The notes under the pieces were generated by a model, which saw only the letters and a list, made by a program, of their open reading frames with translations, was not told the origin of the DNA and made no database searches. Made by a program: the position numbers and the translations under genes. A DNA stretch of 64,000 bases from Parachlamydia sp. AcF125 (GTDB taxonomy: Bacteria; Chlamydiota; Chlamydiia; Chlamydiales; Parachlamydiaceae): contig NZ_JAEMUD010000003.1 in assembly GCF_018342475.1 (NCBI RefSeq), forward strand, positions 388,099 to 452,098. Reading direction: 5' to 3'. Positions 36,478-45,675 of this stretch are shown here, piece by piece. The number at the start of each line of letters is the position of its first letter. Position 1 is the stretch's first letter.

Positions 36478-37521
36478 GGCTGTGTTGAAAAAATCGGTTT
36501 AAAAATTTAATTAAAATTTTCAAAAGTTTTTACTCCTTATTTCTCATGTTGCCAATCTTCTCATCTTGTTGAATAGAATACATCTGAACCTGCTTTCAAC
36601 TTTCTGACGTTCAATCGTTTTTGAAAAGAATTGATCGCCAAATAAGCGTTTCAAACTGGAAAAGGCCGTTTCCACTAAAACCCGGCGATTATAGCCTGTC
36701 AGCTTTCCCCAAAGCGATCTAGCCTGTCGATCGCCTCCAAGACCTAATATTTCCAATATGGCTATATCTCTCTCATCGTTTTTGAACTTATATCTGGCAT
36801 TCTTTGGAGGTAGAATTAAGGGTTTGGCTCCCTTCTCTTTGATGACTTTGCGCGCCTCCTGCCTATCGTATCCTCCATCGGCCATCACTTGTTTTGGTGA
36901 ACGGGTTAGTTGGTCCAGTAGAGGAGCTGCCATTCTACTGTCTCCAACCTCTGAAGTTGTTGTGATTTCCGCTATGATTTCCAAAGTCTGGGGGTCTACT
37001 GCTAAGTGGGCTTTCATCCACTTACGAGGCCTTCTTTGCCCATGCACTTTTACTTTCCATTCGCCTTCGCCTACCACTTTCATACCTGTTGTATCAAGGA
37101 TGACTGTTCGGCTGTGTGCGTGGGAGAGCTTACCTAACTTTTGAACACACTTGCACATCAGGGTGTAGTCTGGAACCTTGCTGCCTGCTAAAAGTTTTGC
37201 TAAAAAGAATTGTGCAAATCCTTGAAGGGCACGATATGCCAGCTTAAATTGAATTTTTAGCATGAAAAGATTCTCAATAAGCACATTCGAGTACTCGGTT
37301 GGTCTTCCCTTGGTAGGCTGTCATTTTACGGCTGGCTTGAGAAGTTTTGGATCTAAAAGAAAAGTTAGGCTTCCACGTTGAATGAGTTGTTTGTTATACT
37401 GTTGCCAGTTGCGTTCGCGCATCAGAAACTCCTTGGTCTTTTCTTTGGTCGGAAAAAACAAGGAGTTTCTTTTTTTCAAGGGTTTTTAGCAAGATCCTAG
37501 AGAGAATTTTTCAACACATTC
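36478..37521 (-). mobile_element. IS5-family insertion sequence, IS903 group
   Basis: The element is 1044 bp. The left end begins GGCTGTGTTGAAAAAAT and the right end, read inward, GAATGTGTTGAAAAATT, like the IS903 terminus. Both ends are flanked by the direct repeat ATTGACAAC (36469-36477 and 37522-37530), the 9-bp target duplication expected for the IS903 group. It carries one transposase gene. The intact target duplication suggests a simple insertion not followed by rearrangement. Confidence 0.88.
36544..37422 (-). pseudogene. IS5-family (IS903-type) transposase, interrupted by an in-frame TGA
   Basis: The full frame runs from an ATG at 37422 (MRERNWQQYNKQLIQRGSLT) to 36544. A TGA after KPAVK splits it, leaving a downstream open part of 246 residues. 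DDE residues are visible: ILDTTGMK, MADGGYD and VETAFSSLKRLF. The TGA lies upstream of the catalytic core, so the element may be inactive unless the downstream part is re-initiated. Confidence 0.85.
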
Positions 37522-37621
37522 ATTGACAACTAACCATTTTTTCAACAAAATGCTTTGAGAACTACCTAACAAATTGCTAATTAAACCAATTACTTAAAAA
37601 TACTCAATTCAAAGTTAATAA

Positions 37622-38719
37622 ATGAATCCAATAGAACCTTACCAACCTTTTCAAAGAGAGCCTATTCAATTTCATTCATCATCTATAACTTCTTCGACTC
37701 AAAAAGAAGCAAAGGAAATCAAAATTGTTAGCAAAGAATTTATTTTCGATAATGCTCCTTTTCCAACCTGTCATGCTTCTACTATTATCGAAATAGAGCC
37801 AGGTATTTTTATGGCAGCTTGGTTTGGCGGAACACGAGAAAAAGCGCCAGACGTTGGCATTTGGACTTCAATTTATAGAAATGAAACTTGGAGTATTCCC
37901 AAAGAAACTGTAAAGCATGATGGAATGCCTTTTTGGAATCCTGTATTATTTAAAATGCCTTCCGGAGAAATCCTCTTATTTTATAAGCATGGCCCAAACC
38001 CAAGAGAATGGCTAGGATTTTTAGCTCGTTCTTTAGATAGTGGCGAAACATGGAATCAAGAAGAACATATTGTCCTTTCCAATGGAGAAAAAGGTCTCGG
38101 GCCTATTAAAAATAAACCGTTATTATTAGAAGATGGAACCTTGATTTGTGGAACTTCCGTTGAAGATCAACAACCCAATATCTGCTATACCGAATATTCA
38201 AAGGATGGTGGTAAAACGTGGGAACGCTCAGGCTCTATTGGACCGCTATATTTGAATGATAAAACTTATGGAATCATTCAACCGACTTTATTACAAACAA
38301 ATAATGGTTTAATAATGTTAGGAAGGCCTCGTGATAATTTAGGCCATGTGTGGTATTCAAAATCTCTCGATCAAGGTTTGTCTTGGTCGCTAGTAGAAAA
38401 ACTAGACTTCCCATCTCCTGATAGTGGCTTAGATGCTATTACCCTAAAAGATGGACGTCATTTACTTGTTTACAATCATACAAAGTCGGGAAGAAAACGC
38501 TTAGATGTTGCTATTTCAAATGACGGAAAAAATTGGACTCATATTTTAAATTTAGAAGAATATATCCCCTCTCCCTGTGATGTTATGCACGTGCAAGAAA
38601 AAAAGGAACCTATTGAGTTTTCATACCCCGCTGTTATTCAATCAAAAGATGGACGTGTTCACATCACTTATACATGGAATCGTAAACGCGTTTCGCACGT
38701 TATTTTAGAAGAAATATAA
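37622..38719 (+). CDS. sialidase-like protein with Asp-box (BNR) repeats
   Basis: The 365-residue protein is a six-bladed-propeller glycosidase-type protein. Asp boxes S-x-D-x-G-x-T-W appear as SLDSGETW, SKDGGKTW, SLDQGLSW and SNDGKNW. An N-terminal RIP-like region, FMAAWFGGTREKAPDVGIW, resembles the exo-alpha-sialidase-like family found in plants and bacteria. No signal peptide is visible. It may cleave or bind a glycan; activity is inference. It starts about 100 bases from the right end of the IS element and is AT rich compared with the aro region. Confidence 0.78.
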   Translation: MNPIEPYQPFQREPIQFHSSSITSSTQKEAKEIKIVSKEFIFDNAPFPTCHASTIIEIEPGIFMAAWFGGTREKAPDVGIWTSIYRNETWSIPKETVKHDGMPFWNPVLFKMPSGEILLFYKHGPNPREWLGFLARSLDSGETWNQEEHIVLSNGEKGLGPIKNKPLLLEDGTLICGTSVEDQQPNICYTEYSKDGGKTWERSGSIGPLYLNDKTYGIIQPTLLQTNNGLIMLGRPRDNLGHVWYSKSLDQGLSWSLVEKLDFPSPDSGLDAITLKDGRHLLVYNHTKSGRKRLDVAISNDGKNWTHILNLEEYIPSPCDVMHVQEKKEPIEFSYPAVIQSKDGRVHITYTWNRKRVSHVILEEI

Positions 38720-39035
38720 GCTCGAGATTTCAAAATAAAATTTAAAGAAAGAAAAAACTATATAGTTAATTGGGTCGAGAAGCTTACAAGAAAGGAGGTT
38801 AATGATCACTCTTGTCTTAATTCGTTGGAGGGCTAAACGAGCGCTATCGTTCTCGCCTTCTTGAATTAAGTGAGTTTTCATGGCCATATTCATATTTTTT
38901 GTAATGAACTCAGAAATCGCAGGCGCATATCCACTGAAGCTTGCAAGGGATATTAGCAGGGTAAACTTGCTATTTTTTTTATAGTCGTATCCCGTTTCCA
39001 GGTTCCAAATAGAAGATTTTACAGGAAAAGACCAC

Positions 39036-39065
39036 TTTTCACAGTCCTAAAAGAGGACTGTGAAA
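39036..39065 (-). terminator. hairpin terminator after the outer-membrane protein gene
   Basis: TTTCACAGTCCT and AGGACTGTGAAA pair around AAAAG, a perfect 12-bp stem. On the minus strand it lies just beyond the original stop at 39079 and is followed by a short T-rich stretch. Confidence 0.65.
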
Positions 39066-39078
39066 GAAAGGACAAGAA

Positions 39079-39648
39079 TTAGAATGCAATTCCATATTTA
39101 ATATACATGAGAGGAAAATACATTAAATGGGTATGTTTTGAGTCCATCTACGGTGTTGGAATAGGCACATGCATTTCAATAAAATGGCTGTTGTCACCAT
39201 TCTTTTCAAGTTCCTTACCAAAAACGAAGTCTGATGATAGTGTGCCACCGCCTTCTTTGCGATTAGTCAAAGTTCCACTTACTGTCAAACCAATGTCAAA
39301 ATAAACAGAATTTTTTCGTAAAGGACTAAGATAATAATGACCGACCAAATGAGCACCCAGTTGATGGGCGTACCCAATAGTCGAAAAACTAAGGCCTGTG
39401 TCCCAACCAAATTGAGAATAGCGCTCTCTATAGCCGATACCAACATTAGGAATAAAGATAACGGGGCCCACACCCAGATAAGCATAGCGATATGCGTCAC
39501 GTACATCACAATCAAAATCTGGAGCAGGAGCTGCGATATAAGGCTCGGGACAATAAACGTCATTCGCCATAAGTTGACAATAAGCGGAAAACGTAAAAGA
39601 AAAATTAGCTAAAAAAGCAAGAATCAGATATGTAATTTTATTTTTCAT
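39079..39648 (-). pseudogene. outer-membrane beta-barrel protein, last strand cut off by a TAG
   Basis: A signal peptide (LILAFLANFSFTFSAYCQ) is followed by alternating strands such as YLGVGPVIFIPNVGIGYR and LGAHLVGHYYLSPL. The open frame stops after VPIPTP (39148), but translation continues in the same frame as MDSKHTHLMYFPLMYIKYGI, then AF and a stop at 39079. That ending is a typical barrel C-terminus with terminal Phe, the recognition signal for BAM-type assembly. A single nonsense change has thus removed the last strand. The protein is probably inactive or mis-assembled. Confidence 0.75.
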
Positions 39649-39785
39649 TTTTATCGCCTTATTTATTTGAATCTAATTTAGCGTGTAATTTTACAATCAC
39701 AACGCTAAAAAACAACATAAATAAACAGACCTGAAATTATTTTTTACCTAACGAGATAATTTGAAAAATTTTATTTGTTTACAAG
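39649..39785. promoter_or_regulatory. AT-rich upstream region of the outer-membrane protein gene
   Basis: Short AT-rich leader of the minus-strand barrel gene. No hexamers could be fixed with confidence. Confidence 0.25.
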
Positions 39786-40010
39786 TCAACTAAGAATAAG
39801 CTGGTCTCTTAAGCTCCGCCATTCTTCAATAGATCCCCCAATCATGCTCACAGCAAGCATTCGGGAAGCACCTGCCCCATGGCTTGCAAATTTGTGCAAG
39901 GGACGCGGCCTGGCCAACAGCCGTGCCGGTCATTCCACTCTTCCTTATAGTTTTCTAATGCTTCAATGCCATTCGCCCACTTAGCCTCCTCAAACCAACA
40001 GCGGTTTAGG
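39786..40010 (-). pseudogene. phage terminase large subunit, C-terminal remnant
   Basis: The minus strand reads CWFEEAKWANGIEALENYKE and EWNDRHG, then after a frameshift PLHKFASHGAGASRMLAVSM and a tail IEEWRSLRDQLILS before a TGA at 39786. This matches the nuclease-domain end of large terminases: G-I-x-A-L-x-x-Y...W, then P-x-H-x-x-(A)-S-H-x-A-D-A-x-R. The expected A-D-A reads A-G-A. The rest of the gene is not recognisable up to the U-box gene. It indicates a former prophage or gene-transfer element. Confidence 0.68.
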
Positions 40011-40246
40011 ATAATGAAATATTTATGGTCGTTTTACCATGAATGAGGATTGTCTAGCAAATAATCCGGGTGGCGTCCTATCCTTGTTTCTCTGTGAAGA
40101 GAATAATCTTAAGAAAGATCAGAGAGTTTGATTGTTTGATTTTTGTTAAACTTAATTTATTTATCTGCATATAAGGCGCTTTTATTTTATAATCTAAGAC
40201 ATTTTTTTATTTTATAATTAGTTGAATTCCAACTAACGAGCTTTTT
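40011..40246. other. spacer upstream of the U-box gene
   Basis: This AT-rich spacer probably contains the U-box gene promoter. No coding remnant could be assigned. Confidence 0.35.
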
Positions 40247-41449
40247 ATGACTTTAAAAATTGATATATCATGCCCAATTTCCTTAGATACTTTTTCTGCT
40301 CCAGTCATTAGTCCTTGCGGACACACTTTTGATTTTCCCTATATTTGCCAGCATCTTGAGCACAAAGCTAAATGTCCACTAGATCGGAAACCTTTAACTG
40401 TAGAGCAATTGCGAAGCAATCCCATTATAAAAGATTTAACATCGGTTCTAAATAACATCGCCGCAATATTTATTTCAACGCATGAACAGGCTCCTACCTT
40501 TAAACACCGATGTGTCCTTTCGCGCGAGTTGCTTACCAATCCAGCAGTCTTGCCATGTCATGACGAACATCCAATGATATTCAATGAATCAAGCCTTATA
40601 AAGTTTAGCTGGTCTAGAATGAAATCTAAACTTGGCGTGGGAGCCGATATCCTTTTTAAGGAAAATGCTACGCTTGAAGAATTTGCTACTAATAAAGGTG
40701 TTATATCATGCCCTGCTTGCAATACAGAATACGAGCCAACTGAAATCATTAAAAATCAAGAATGGTTAACTGAATTAAAGCTAAAAGCAGCTGAAGAATA
40801 TGTAGGATTTTTGCAAAGGTTGAAACTATTTAATGCAGCTTTGGCCAAACGTGTAGAAACAGAAAATCTAGATGACAGAAGTGTCGTAACAAGCATTCTT
40901 ACATGTCCTATTTCTAAGAAAATATTTAAAGATCCTCTCGTGGCCAAGTGCGGACATACCTTTGATAAAAGTTCATTTGCCATGCCAGGAAAATGCCCTC
41001 ATGACGAGGTTGCCTTAAGCTTAGAGGAAGCAATTCCCAATCTTCTTGTAAAAGATACTGTCGATAGATTAAATGCTAAAGTTTCTTCTATATTTTGCGA
41101 TTTGCCACATTCCGAAGACATCAGCGGGACTTGGTTGTACTTGAAAAAAGGTTCATCCATAAAAAGGATTAAACAAATTATGCGACAGCTTGGATTCTAC
41201 CAAGTAAAACCTCCATCCGCTCCTTTGTTTGCAACAGCAGGTGGTTATAACTTGAAAAAAGGTTCATCCATAAAAAGGATTAAACAAATTACGCGACAGC
41301 TTGGATTCTACCAAGTAAAACCTCCATCCGCTCCTTTGCTTGCAACAGCAGGTGGTTATAATTTGAATGTCTATGATTACTTAAACGATTGTTCATCTAT
41401 TTTAGAAAAGGACCCAGTCATAAGACGTACAAATCGCTTAATGTATTAA
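40247..41449 (+). CDS. U-box/RING-type protein with three Cys-rich modules (candidate E3-ligase effector)
   Basis: The 400-residue protein has three U-box/RING-like modules: ISCPISLDTFSAPVISPCGH (about residues 7-50, ending KCPLDRKPL), a second around 85-170 (CVLSRELLTNPAVLPCHDE, ISCPACNTEYEP), and a third at about 220-265 (LTCPISKKIFKDPLVAKCGH, KCPHDEVAL). U-box proteins are E3 ubiquitin ligases of eukaryotes. A bacterial copy implies delivery into the host, though secretion is not shown here. The C-terminal part contains a recent 37-residue tandem duplication. It lacks a signal peptide. Confidence 0.85.
   Translation: MTLKIDISCPISLDTFSAPVISPCGHTFDFPYICQHLEHKAKCPLDRKPLTVEQLRSNPIIKDLTSVLNNIAAIFISTHEQAPTFKHRCVLSRELLTNPAVLPCHDEHPMIFNESSLIKFSWSRMKSKLGVGADILFKENATLEEFATNKGVISCPACNTEYEPTEIIKNQEWLTELKLKAAEEYVGFLQRLKLFNAALAKRVETENLDDRSVVTSILTCPISKKIFKDPLVAKCGHTFDKSSFAMPGKCPHDEVALSLEEAIPNLLVKDTVDRLNAKVSSIFCDLPHSEDISGTWLYLKKGSSIKRIKQIMRQLGFYQVKPPSAPLFATAGGYNLKKGSSIKRIKQITRQLGFYQVKPPSAPLLATAGGYNLNVYDYLNDCSSILEKDPVIRRTNRLMY
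41141..41362 (+). repeat. 111-bp tandem duplication inside the U-box gene
   Basis: Units 41141-41251 and 41252-41362 differ at only a few bases, giving Met/Thr and Phe/Leu exchanges within the repeat LKKGSSIKRIKQ...ATAGGYN (37 residues each). The reading frame is kept. The near identity shows it is recent. Confidence 0.9.
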
Positions 41450-41538
41450 AAGTAATCCATAAATAGTTTTAATAAAAGTTTTGGCTTTTAGCTTGGCGCT
41501 TAGAATTTAGCTTTGCTTTCCTTAGGTGTTCTTAGTCG

Positions 41539-41720
41539 TTATTGAAAGGCCTTCTTACCCGCTTTATCAAAGCCTATAGTATTACAGGCATGCTGCAAAG
41601 GAGTTTGCCCGGATCTAAATCAGACTTTTTCCCTGTCCCTTCAATTGTAAGGCAGCAACAAATATTAATTGCATGCTGCTGGATAAGCATCGCATCAAGC
41701 TCAAGCTTTTTCATGATTAT
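41539..41720 (-). pseudogene. ankyrin-repeat gene remnant
   Basis: A startless frame reads SGQTPLQHACNTIGFDKAGK, the G-x-T-P-L-x-x-A helix of an ankyrin repeat. Upstream in a shifted frame is MKKLELDAMLIQQHAIN, another repeat-like helix. Stops and frameshifts break the gene. Confidence 0.5.
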
Positions 41721-42431
41721 AGCTTTTTTTTCGGGGGGGCCGTATATTGAAGAGCTTTTCACGCTTCCGATATTTCGACACACTTTGGCAAGGCATCCTC
41801 ATTTTTCCTGTCACTCCGAGGGGATTTTTAGCTTTATAATTTTTCCTTGGTAGCAGGAGATAAAATGCCTTTCGAAAGCCATAACTTCCTTTCTCGTTCG
41901 CAACCAAAATGTCTTTCTAAACGTCTTATGGGCTTTACAAGCCGTATAAAGGCCCGATATTGCGATGCGACTTTCCGTTTTTGCTTGGGCTTTCTTCTAT
42001 CCAAGATAGGATCTCTTTTTTCTTAAAGTTAAGAAAAGAATTTACAACGAAGTACAAAACGCCCCCATTGGATTGTGAACCCGAGTCAGATTTTTTGCAT
42101 TTACGGGGAAAATAAGTTAGTTCCTGCCATTGATTTGGCAAAACGGTAGCCATGTTTGGAAACAATCAAAGCAAAAATGTACATAGAAAAATGGGGGAAT
42201 TGAATCAGTTAAAAGCTTGGTCATGATTAGCAGCCTTTGACAGCTAGTGCCTTATTTTTGCTATCATTCGATAAAATGAGGGATAAAAGACGGAAAATTG
42301 CAAGCCAAAAAAACTGTTTTCTACAGGGAAAATTAAAAAACGGGGGCGGTTGGACGCATTCAGAACTTTGGACTTCTCTAAAATCATTAACTACTGTAAC
42401 CTAAAAAAAATATTTCCTTAGGTTTAGACTT
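41721..42431. other. decayed stretch downstream of the U-box gene
   Basis: This stretch may contain more of the ankyrin gene. A 76-codon minus-strand frame at 41935-42165 (including VLYFVVNSFLNFKKKEILSW) was not recognised and may be a fragment. The right part probably holds the promoter of the amine oxidase gene. Confidence 0.35.
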
Positions 42432-43703
42432 ATGACCAATCTTTTATGTGAAGTTGCTGTTATTGGAGCGGGACTTGCTGGTTTGGCTTCAGCAGATTAT
42501 CTTAAATCTCATGGCTACGATGTTAAGGTTATAGAAGCAGAAAGTCGAGTTGGAGGTAGGGTATTAACCTACCATTTACCTGACAATACACATTTTGAAC
42601 TAGGACCCTTTTCTTTCGGTAATGGTGAACAACCCTTATGGGATTATGTTCACCGATTTGCGCTTCCAATTATAAAGCATACGCAAATAGAAAGAATTTT
42701 CTGGTTTAAAGATTGGACTGGAAAAATAAGTGAGAAAGGTCCTTTTCTTGAAGGGCAGGAACAAGAAATACCTTTATATCTTTTACTAAATGCCTTTCGT
42801 AAAAAATTAGAGGAAATATCTGAAGATATGCCTCTATATGATGCTTTAAGATTGGTTGGAGCTTCTGAAAATGCTATCGAATGGTTACAGGCTAATACAC
42901 TGATTGGGTTGTTAGGTAATGGTTTTAAAACAAATTCAACACATGCCGTACTCACATTTTTAAAACAATATGATGATTCAACCTCTTTTTATGCTATAAA
43001 GGGAGGAAATGACCAACTACCTCAGGCATTTGCCAATCAATTGAAAGAAAATATTATTTTTAATCATCGTGTGCAAAAAATAGAACAATTAAAGGAAAAA
43101 TGTATCTTAAAAGGTGAAACATTCACAATTGAAGCAAAAAGAGTGATTTTTGCTATTCCCCTCTCAGAAATGAAGAAAATTGAAATCAATCCCTCCCTTT
43201 CACTAGAAAAACAATCAGCTATCCAAAACATTGCCTATACTTTATGTGCTCGTATTTCAATTATCGCACCTTCAGCAATTTTTGGTGTTCCGCCTCGAGC
43301 AGGTGTTTTTTTATTTTCTGATAGTTTAGGTTGGTTTAGAGAACAAACATTATTCCAAATTGATCCTTATAAAAAAACTGTTCTGAATATAAGTGTAGTA
43401 GGGCATCAGGCTGAAAAGTTATCTTTATCTGAATCAGGATGGAAGAAATCTGTTGATGAAGCTCTTTCTAAGCTTTATCCCAATTGGGACCCAGAAAAAG
43501 CTGAATATCATACACATGTTTGGAAGGAAGGATACTCCTATTTTTCCGCAACTATGAGCGAACTACAAAATTCTTTGAAAAAAGTTGAGGGAAGAATTCA
43601 TTTTGCAGGTGAACATACAAGTGATAAATTTTCATCTATGAATGGTGCTTTAGAATCAGGAATCCGCGTAGCAAAAGAAATACAAGGTTATGAAGAAATA
43701 TAA
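42432..43703 (+). CDS. FAD-dependent amine oxidase / protoporphyrinogen-oxidase-like protein
   Basis: The 423-residue flavoprotein starts with the Rossmann motif AVIGAGLAGLASADYL and EAESRVGGRV, and ends with the FAD segment GRIHFAGEHTSDKFSSMNGA followed by LESGIRVAKE. The length and C-terminal motif fit the MAO/PPO superfamily. It is AT rich by eye and not close to the other amine oxidase of the window. Substrate is unknown, and no partner gene is adjacent. Confidence 0.85.
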   Translation: MTNLLCEVAVIGAGLAGLASADYLKSHGYDVKVIEAESRVGGRVLTYHLPDNTHFELGPFSFGNGEQPLWDYVHRFALPIIKHTQIERIFWFKDWTGKISEKGPFLEGQEQEIPLYLLLNAFRKKLEEISEDMPLYDALRLVGASENAIEWLQANTLIGLLGNGFKTNSTHAVLTFLKQYDDSTSFYAIKGGNDQLPQAFANQLKENIIFNHRVQKIEQLKEKCILKGETFTIEAKRVIFAIPLSEMKKIEINPSLSLEKQSAIQNIAYTLCARISIIAPSAIFGVPPRAGVFLFSDSLGWFREQTLFQIDPYKKTVLNISVVGHQAEKLSLSESGWKKSVDEALSKLYPNWDPEKAEYHTHVWKEGYSYFSATMSELQNSLKKVEGRIHFAGEHTSDKFSSMNGALESGIRVAKEIQGYEEI

Positions 43704-43782
43704 TGGTTAAATCTTTCCAAACAAAGACATAGAAAAGTTATTAATTTTGTATAATCTGGGTAAAATAGCATCAAGCACAGAT

Positions 43783-44417
43783 TCAATCAAAACGAATTGG
43801 AGACCTAGAAACTGCATGGCATTTTTGAAGATAAGTTAATAGCTCATCTAGCTTTTCTTTTTTTATAGTTTGTCTTTCAATCCTAATCCCTTTGAAAGTA
43901 ACATGTTTTTTTGTGCAGTCTCCAAAAAATAATTCTTTAAGACCACCCTCTCTTAAATGGCAACGTTGAATGAGGTCAGCAGGAGAACGGTCAGACACAG
44001 AAAAAGTGGAATTGGGAGCGGCTTTCATTAACATATCAATAAATTGATCTGTTATCTTCCCAGCTTGGATGTTGGATTTTAAGCAAAATTGTTCGATAGG
44101 TAGTCCCTTTTTCCATTCAATTTTAATCCACAATTCATTACCAGTTTTCTCTAATTCCATAGCATGAACATAAATCTCATCGTTGTCATAAACTTCAGTG
44201 TGCTGTTGAGGAGGCCTTCTTGGGATGCAATAGTTGCAATTCGAGGAATGCAAGAAGTAGGCTGAAGACGTGCGTAGGATTGAACGATTTTGAGTTCAAT
44301 TAAAGAAACAATTTGCCCGACAACAGGAATTGCTTCTAGAACTGCGAGAACTAGGTGAGCGATTCGAGAATCCAGTTGACTTTGAATTCGAACCTGATAA
44401 AAGTGGCTTCGACACAT
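43783..44417 (-). pseudogene. frameshifted hypothetical protein gene
   Basis: Two overlapping frames appear to belong to one gene. The upstream frame (44151-44417) gives DSRIAHLVLAVLEAIPVVGQ, a hydrophobic N-terminal pattern that I believe recurs in parachlamydial proteins. The downstream frame (43783-44253) gives YDNDEIYVHAMELEKTGNEL and IKIEWKKG. The shift lies near 44210-44250. Without it, the downstream frame has only a TTG start. No known domain was recognised. Confidence 0.45.
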
Positions 44418-44484
44418 GCCCCATAGAAGAGCATTTGTCAGTGTACAGTTTTTCGTGTGAGAAAGGCAAGTAAGACTTATGCAA

Positions 44485-44829
44485 TAAAAACCTACTTTAT
44501 AGCGAAAACACTATACCAATCATGGATATAGTTTTCCAACTAGGAATTATACTTTGCCTGGGAGTTTTTTTATTATAAATGGCTTCTCATGGCACGGATT
44601 AAAAAATTGATTATTGAAAAAGTAATAGTTTTTTTTCTGTTCATTTAACCATGTTTTAGGATTTTGGTTTTAGCCATAGTGGACTATCTTGGCTTCTATC
44701 GATGCTTGGGTTGTCTATTCTTGAGAAACGTTTTGTCCTAAACGTTGCTTCCCCAGCCAAGTTAGCATTCCTCATTCTTCTCCTTTTGACTTTTTTGCTG
44801 CAAAATGACGGAAAAATTGGCACCTCGTT
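44485..44829. other. spacer at the left edge of the resistance-like island
   Basis: No gene was recognised. Base composition changes from AT rich on the left to clearly more G+C rich to the right, consistent with an island edge. Confidence 0.4.
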
Positions 44830-45032
44830 CGCTTTGACATCGACGATTTAGAAACGTTAGGAAGGGCCTTAATTACAGAATGCAAGAAGAACTGGGTGCT
44901 AGGATTGTTACGGTTAACACAATGGATTGGGAAGCCCTTCCATTTTATAAAAAGCTTGGATATTCGGTCGAATTCACCAGAGAAGGTTATGACAAAAATT
45001 CCAAGATGTTTATGCTGAGGAAGGCTTTGTAG
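44830..45032 (+). pseudogene. GNAT acetyltransferase, C-terminal fragment
   Basis: The open part at 44880-45032 reads ARIVTVNTMDWEALPFYKKL and EFTREGYDKNSKMFMLRKAL. It closely matches the C-terminus of the intact GNAT gene at 50853-51281 (TVNTMDWEALPFYQKLGY). Upstream, in another frame, LGRALITE restores the acetyl-CoA loop, so one base was lost near 44879. The N-terminal half is missing. Confidence 0.8.
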
Positions 45033-45034
45033 AT

Positions 45035-45486
45035 ATGTTTGTGCAAAAGGATTTCGACATCGATGAAGTGCCTCACAAACCATTAATGGCTCATTTATCG
45101 ACAGTTGAAAAAGGGGAGCCTCGCGATTCCCGGGCCTGGTTTCTTTGGGAAGATTCCTGCCTCTGGATTTTCGGAACATCAGAAGACGGCTTTGTCAAAA
45201 GACTGCGTACCGAACCGAAATGCGCTGCCGGAATCGTGGAATACGACTTGGGAAAAGGTATTCTCAAACATGTAGGCATCCGGGGAATAGCTTCCCTGGC
45301 AAGCTGTGATAAAGATCGCCTAATGCGTTTTGTGGCTAAATACTTAGGAGAAGACAAACAAGATTGGAATCCTTGGCTCGTAGCAAACATTGTCGATCCG
45401 TTGGATGCCATGATAAAAATCGTCCCTCAATCAATTTTAGCTAAAAACGTCTCGTTTTTAAGACGGGACCGGATCTTGCTTCCTAG
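45035..45486 (+). CDS. pyridoxamine 5'-phosphate oxidase-like (FMN-binding split-barrel) protein, C-terminal frameshift
   Basis: The product begins MFVQKDFDIDEVPHKPLMAH and contains SRAWFLWEDSCLWIFGTSED and PWLVANIVDPLDAMIKIVP, typical of small PNPOx-like flavin proteins of about 150 residues. In the sequence as given, the frame runs on to 45679 with an unrelated tail. Adding one T to the run in NVSFF gives KTGPDLAS and a stop at 45486, a natural ending. So there is a one-base deletion in a homopolymer, or a sequence error. A fragment of a second copy lies at 47602. Confidence 0.7.
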
Positions 45487-45675
45487 GAACTGCCTATGGG
45501 AAAAGAAGGAAATCGTAGTGGTAGGCAGGTCATGGAGTTTTTGGAAAGGATTGCAAACCGAGTCCAAAGGGCGTTACGCCAGTTCGTTCCGAATGCAATT
45601 TTTTTATTCTCCGCCCTTGGAACGGCTGGAATTTCTTCATCGCTTAACAGTCCTGAATGGTATATTTACAATAAT

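Noticed and set aside
38705..38893. 62-codon minus-strand frame after the sialidase-like gene
   Set aside because: No family, weak start and AT-rich low-complexity translation; probably chance.
45496..45675. N-terminal 60-codon extension of the spectinomycin-kinase-like protein
   Set aside because: The extension has no kinase-fold features, and the part from the ATG at 45676 has the normal family length.
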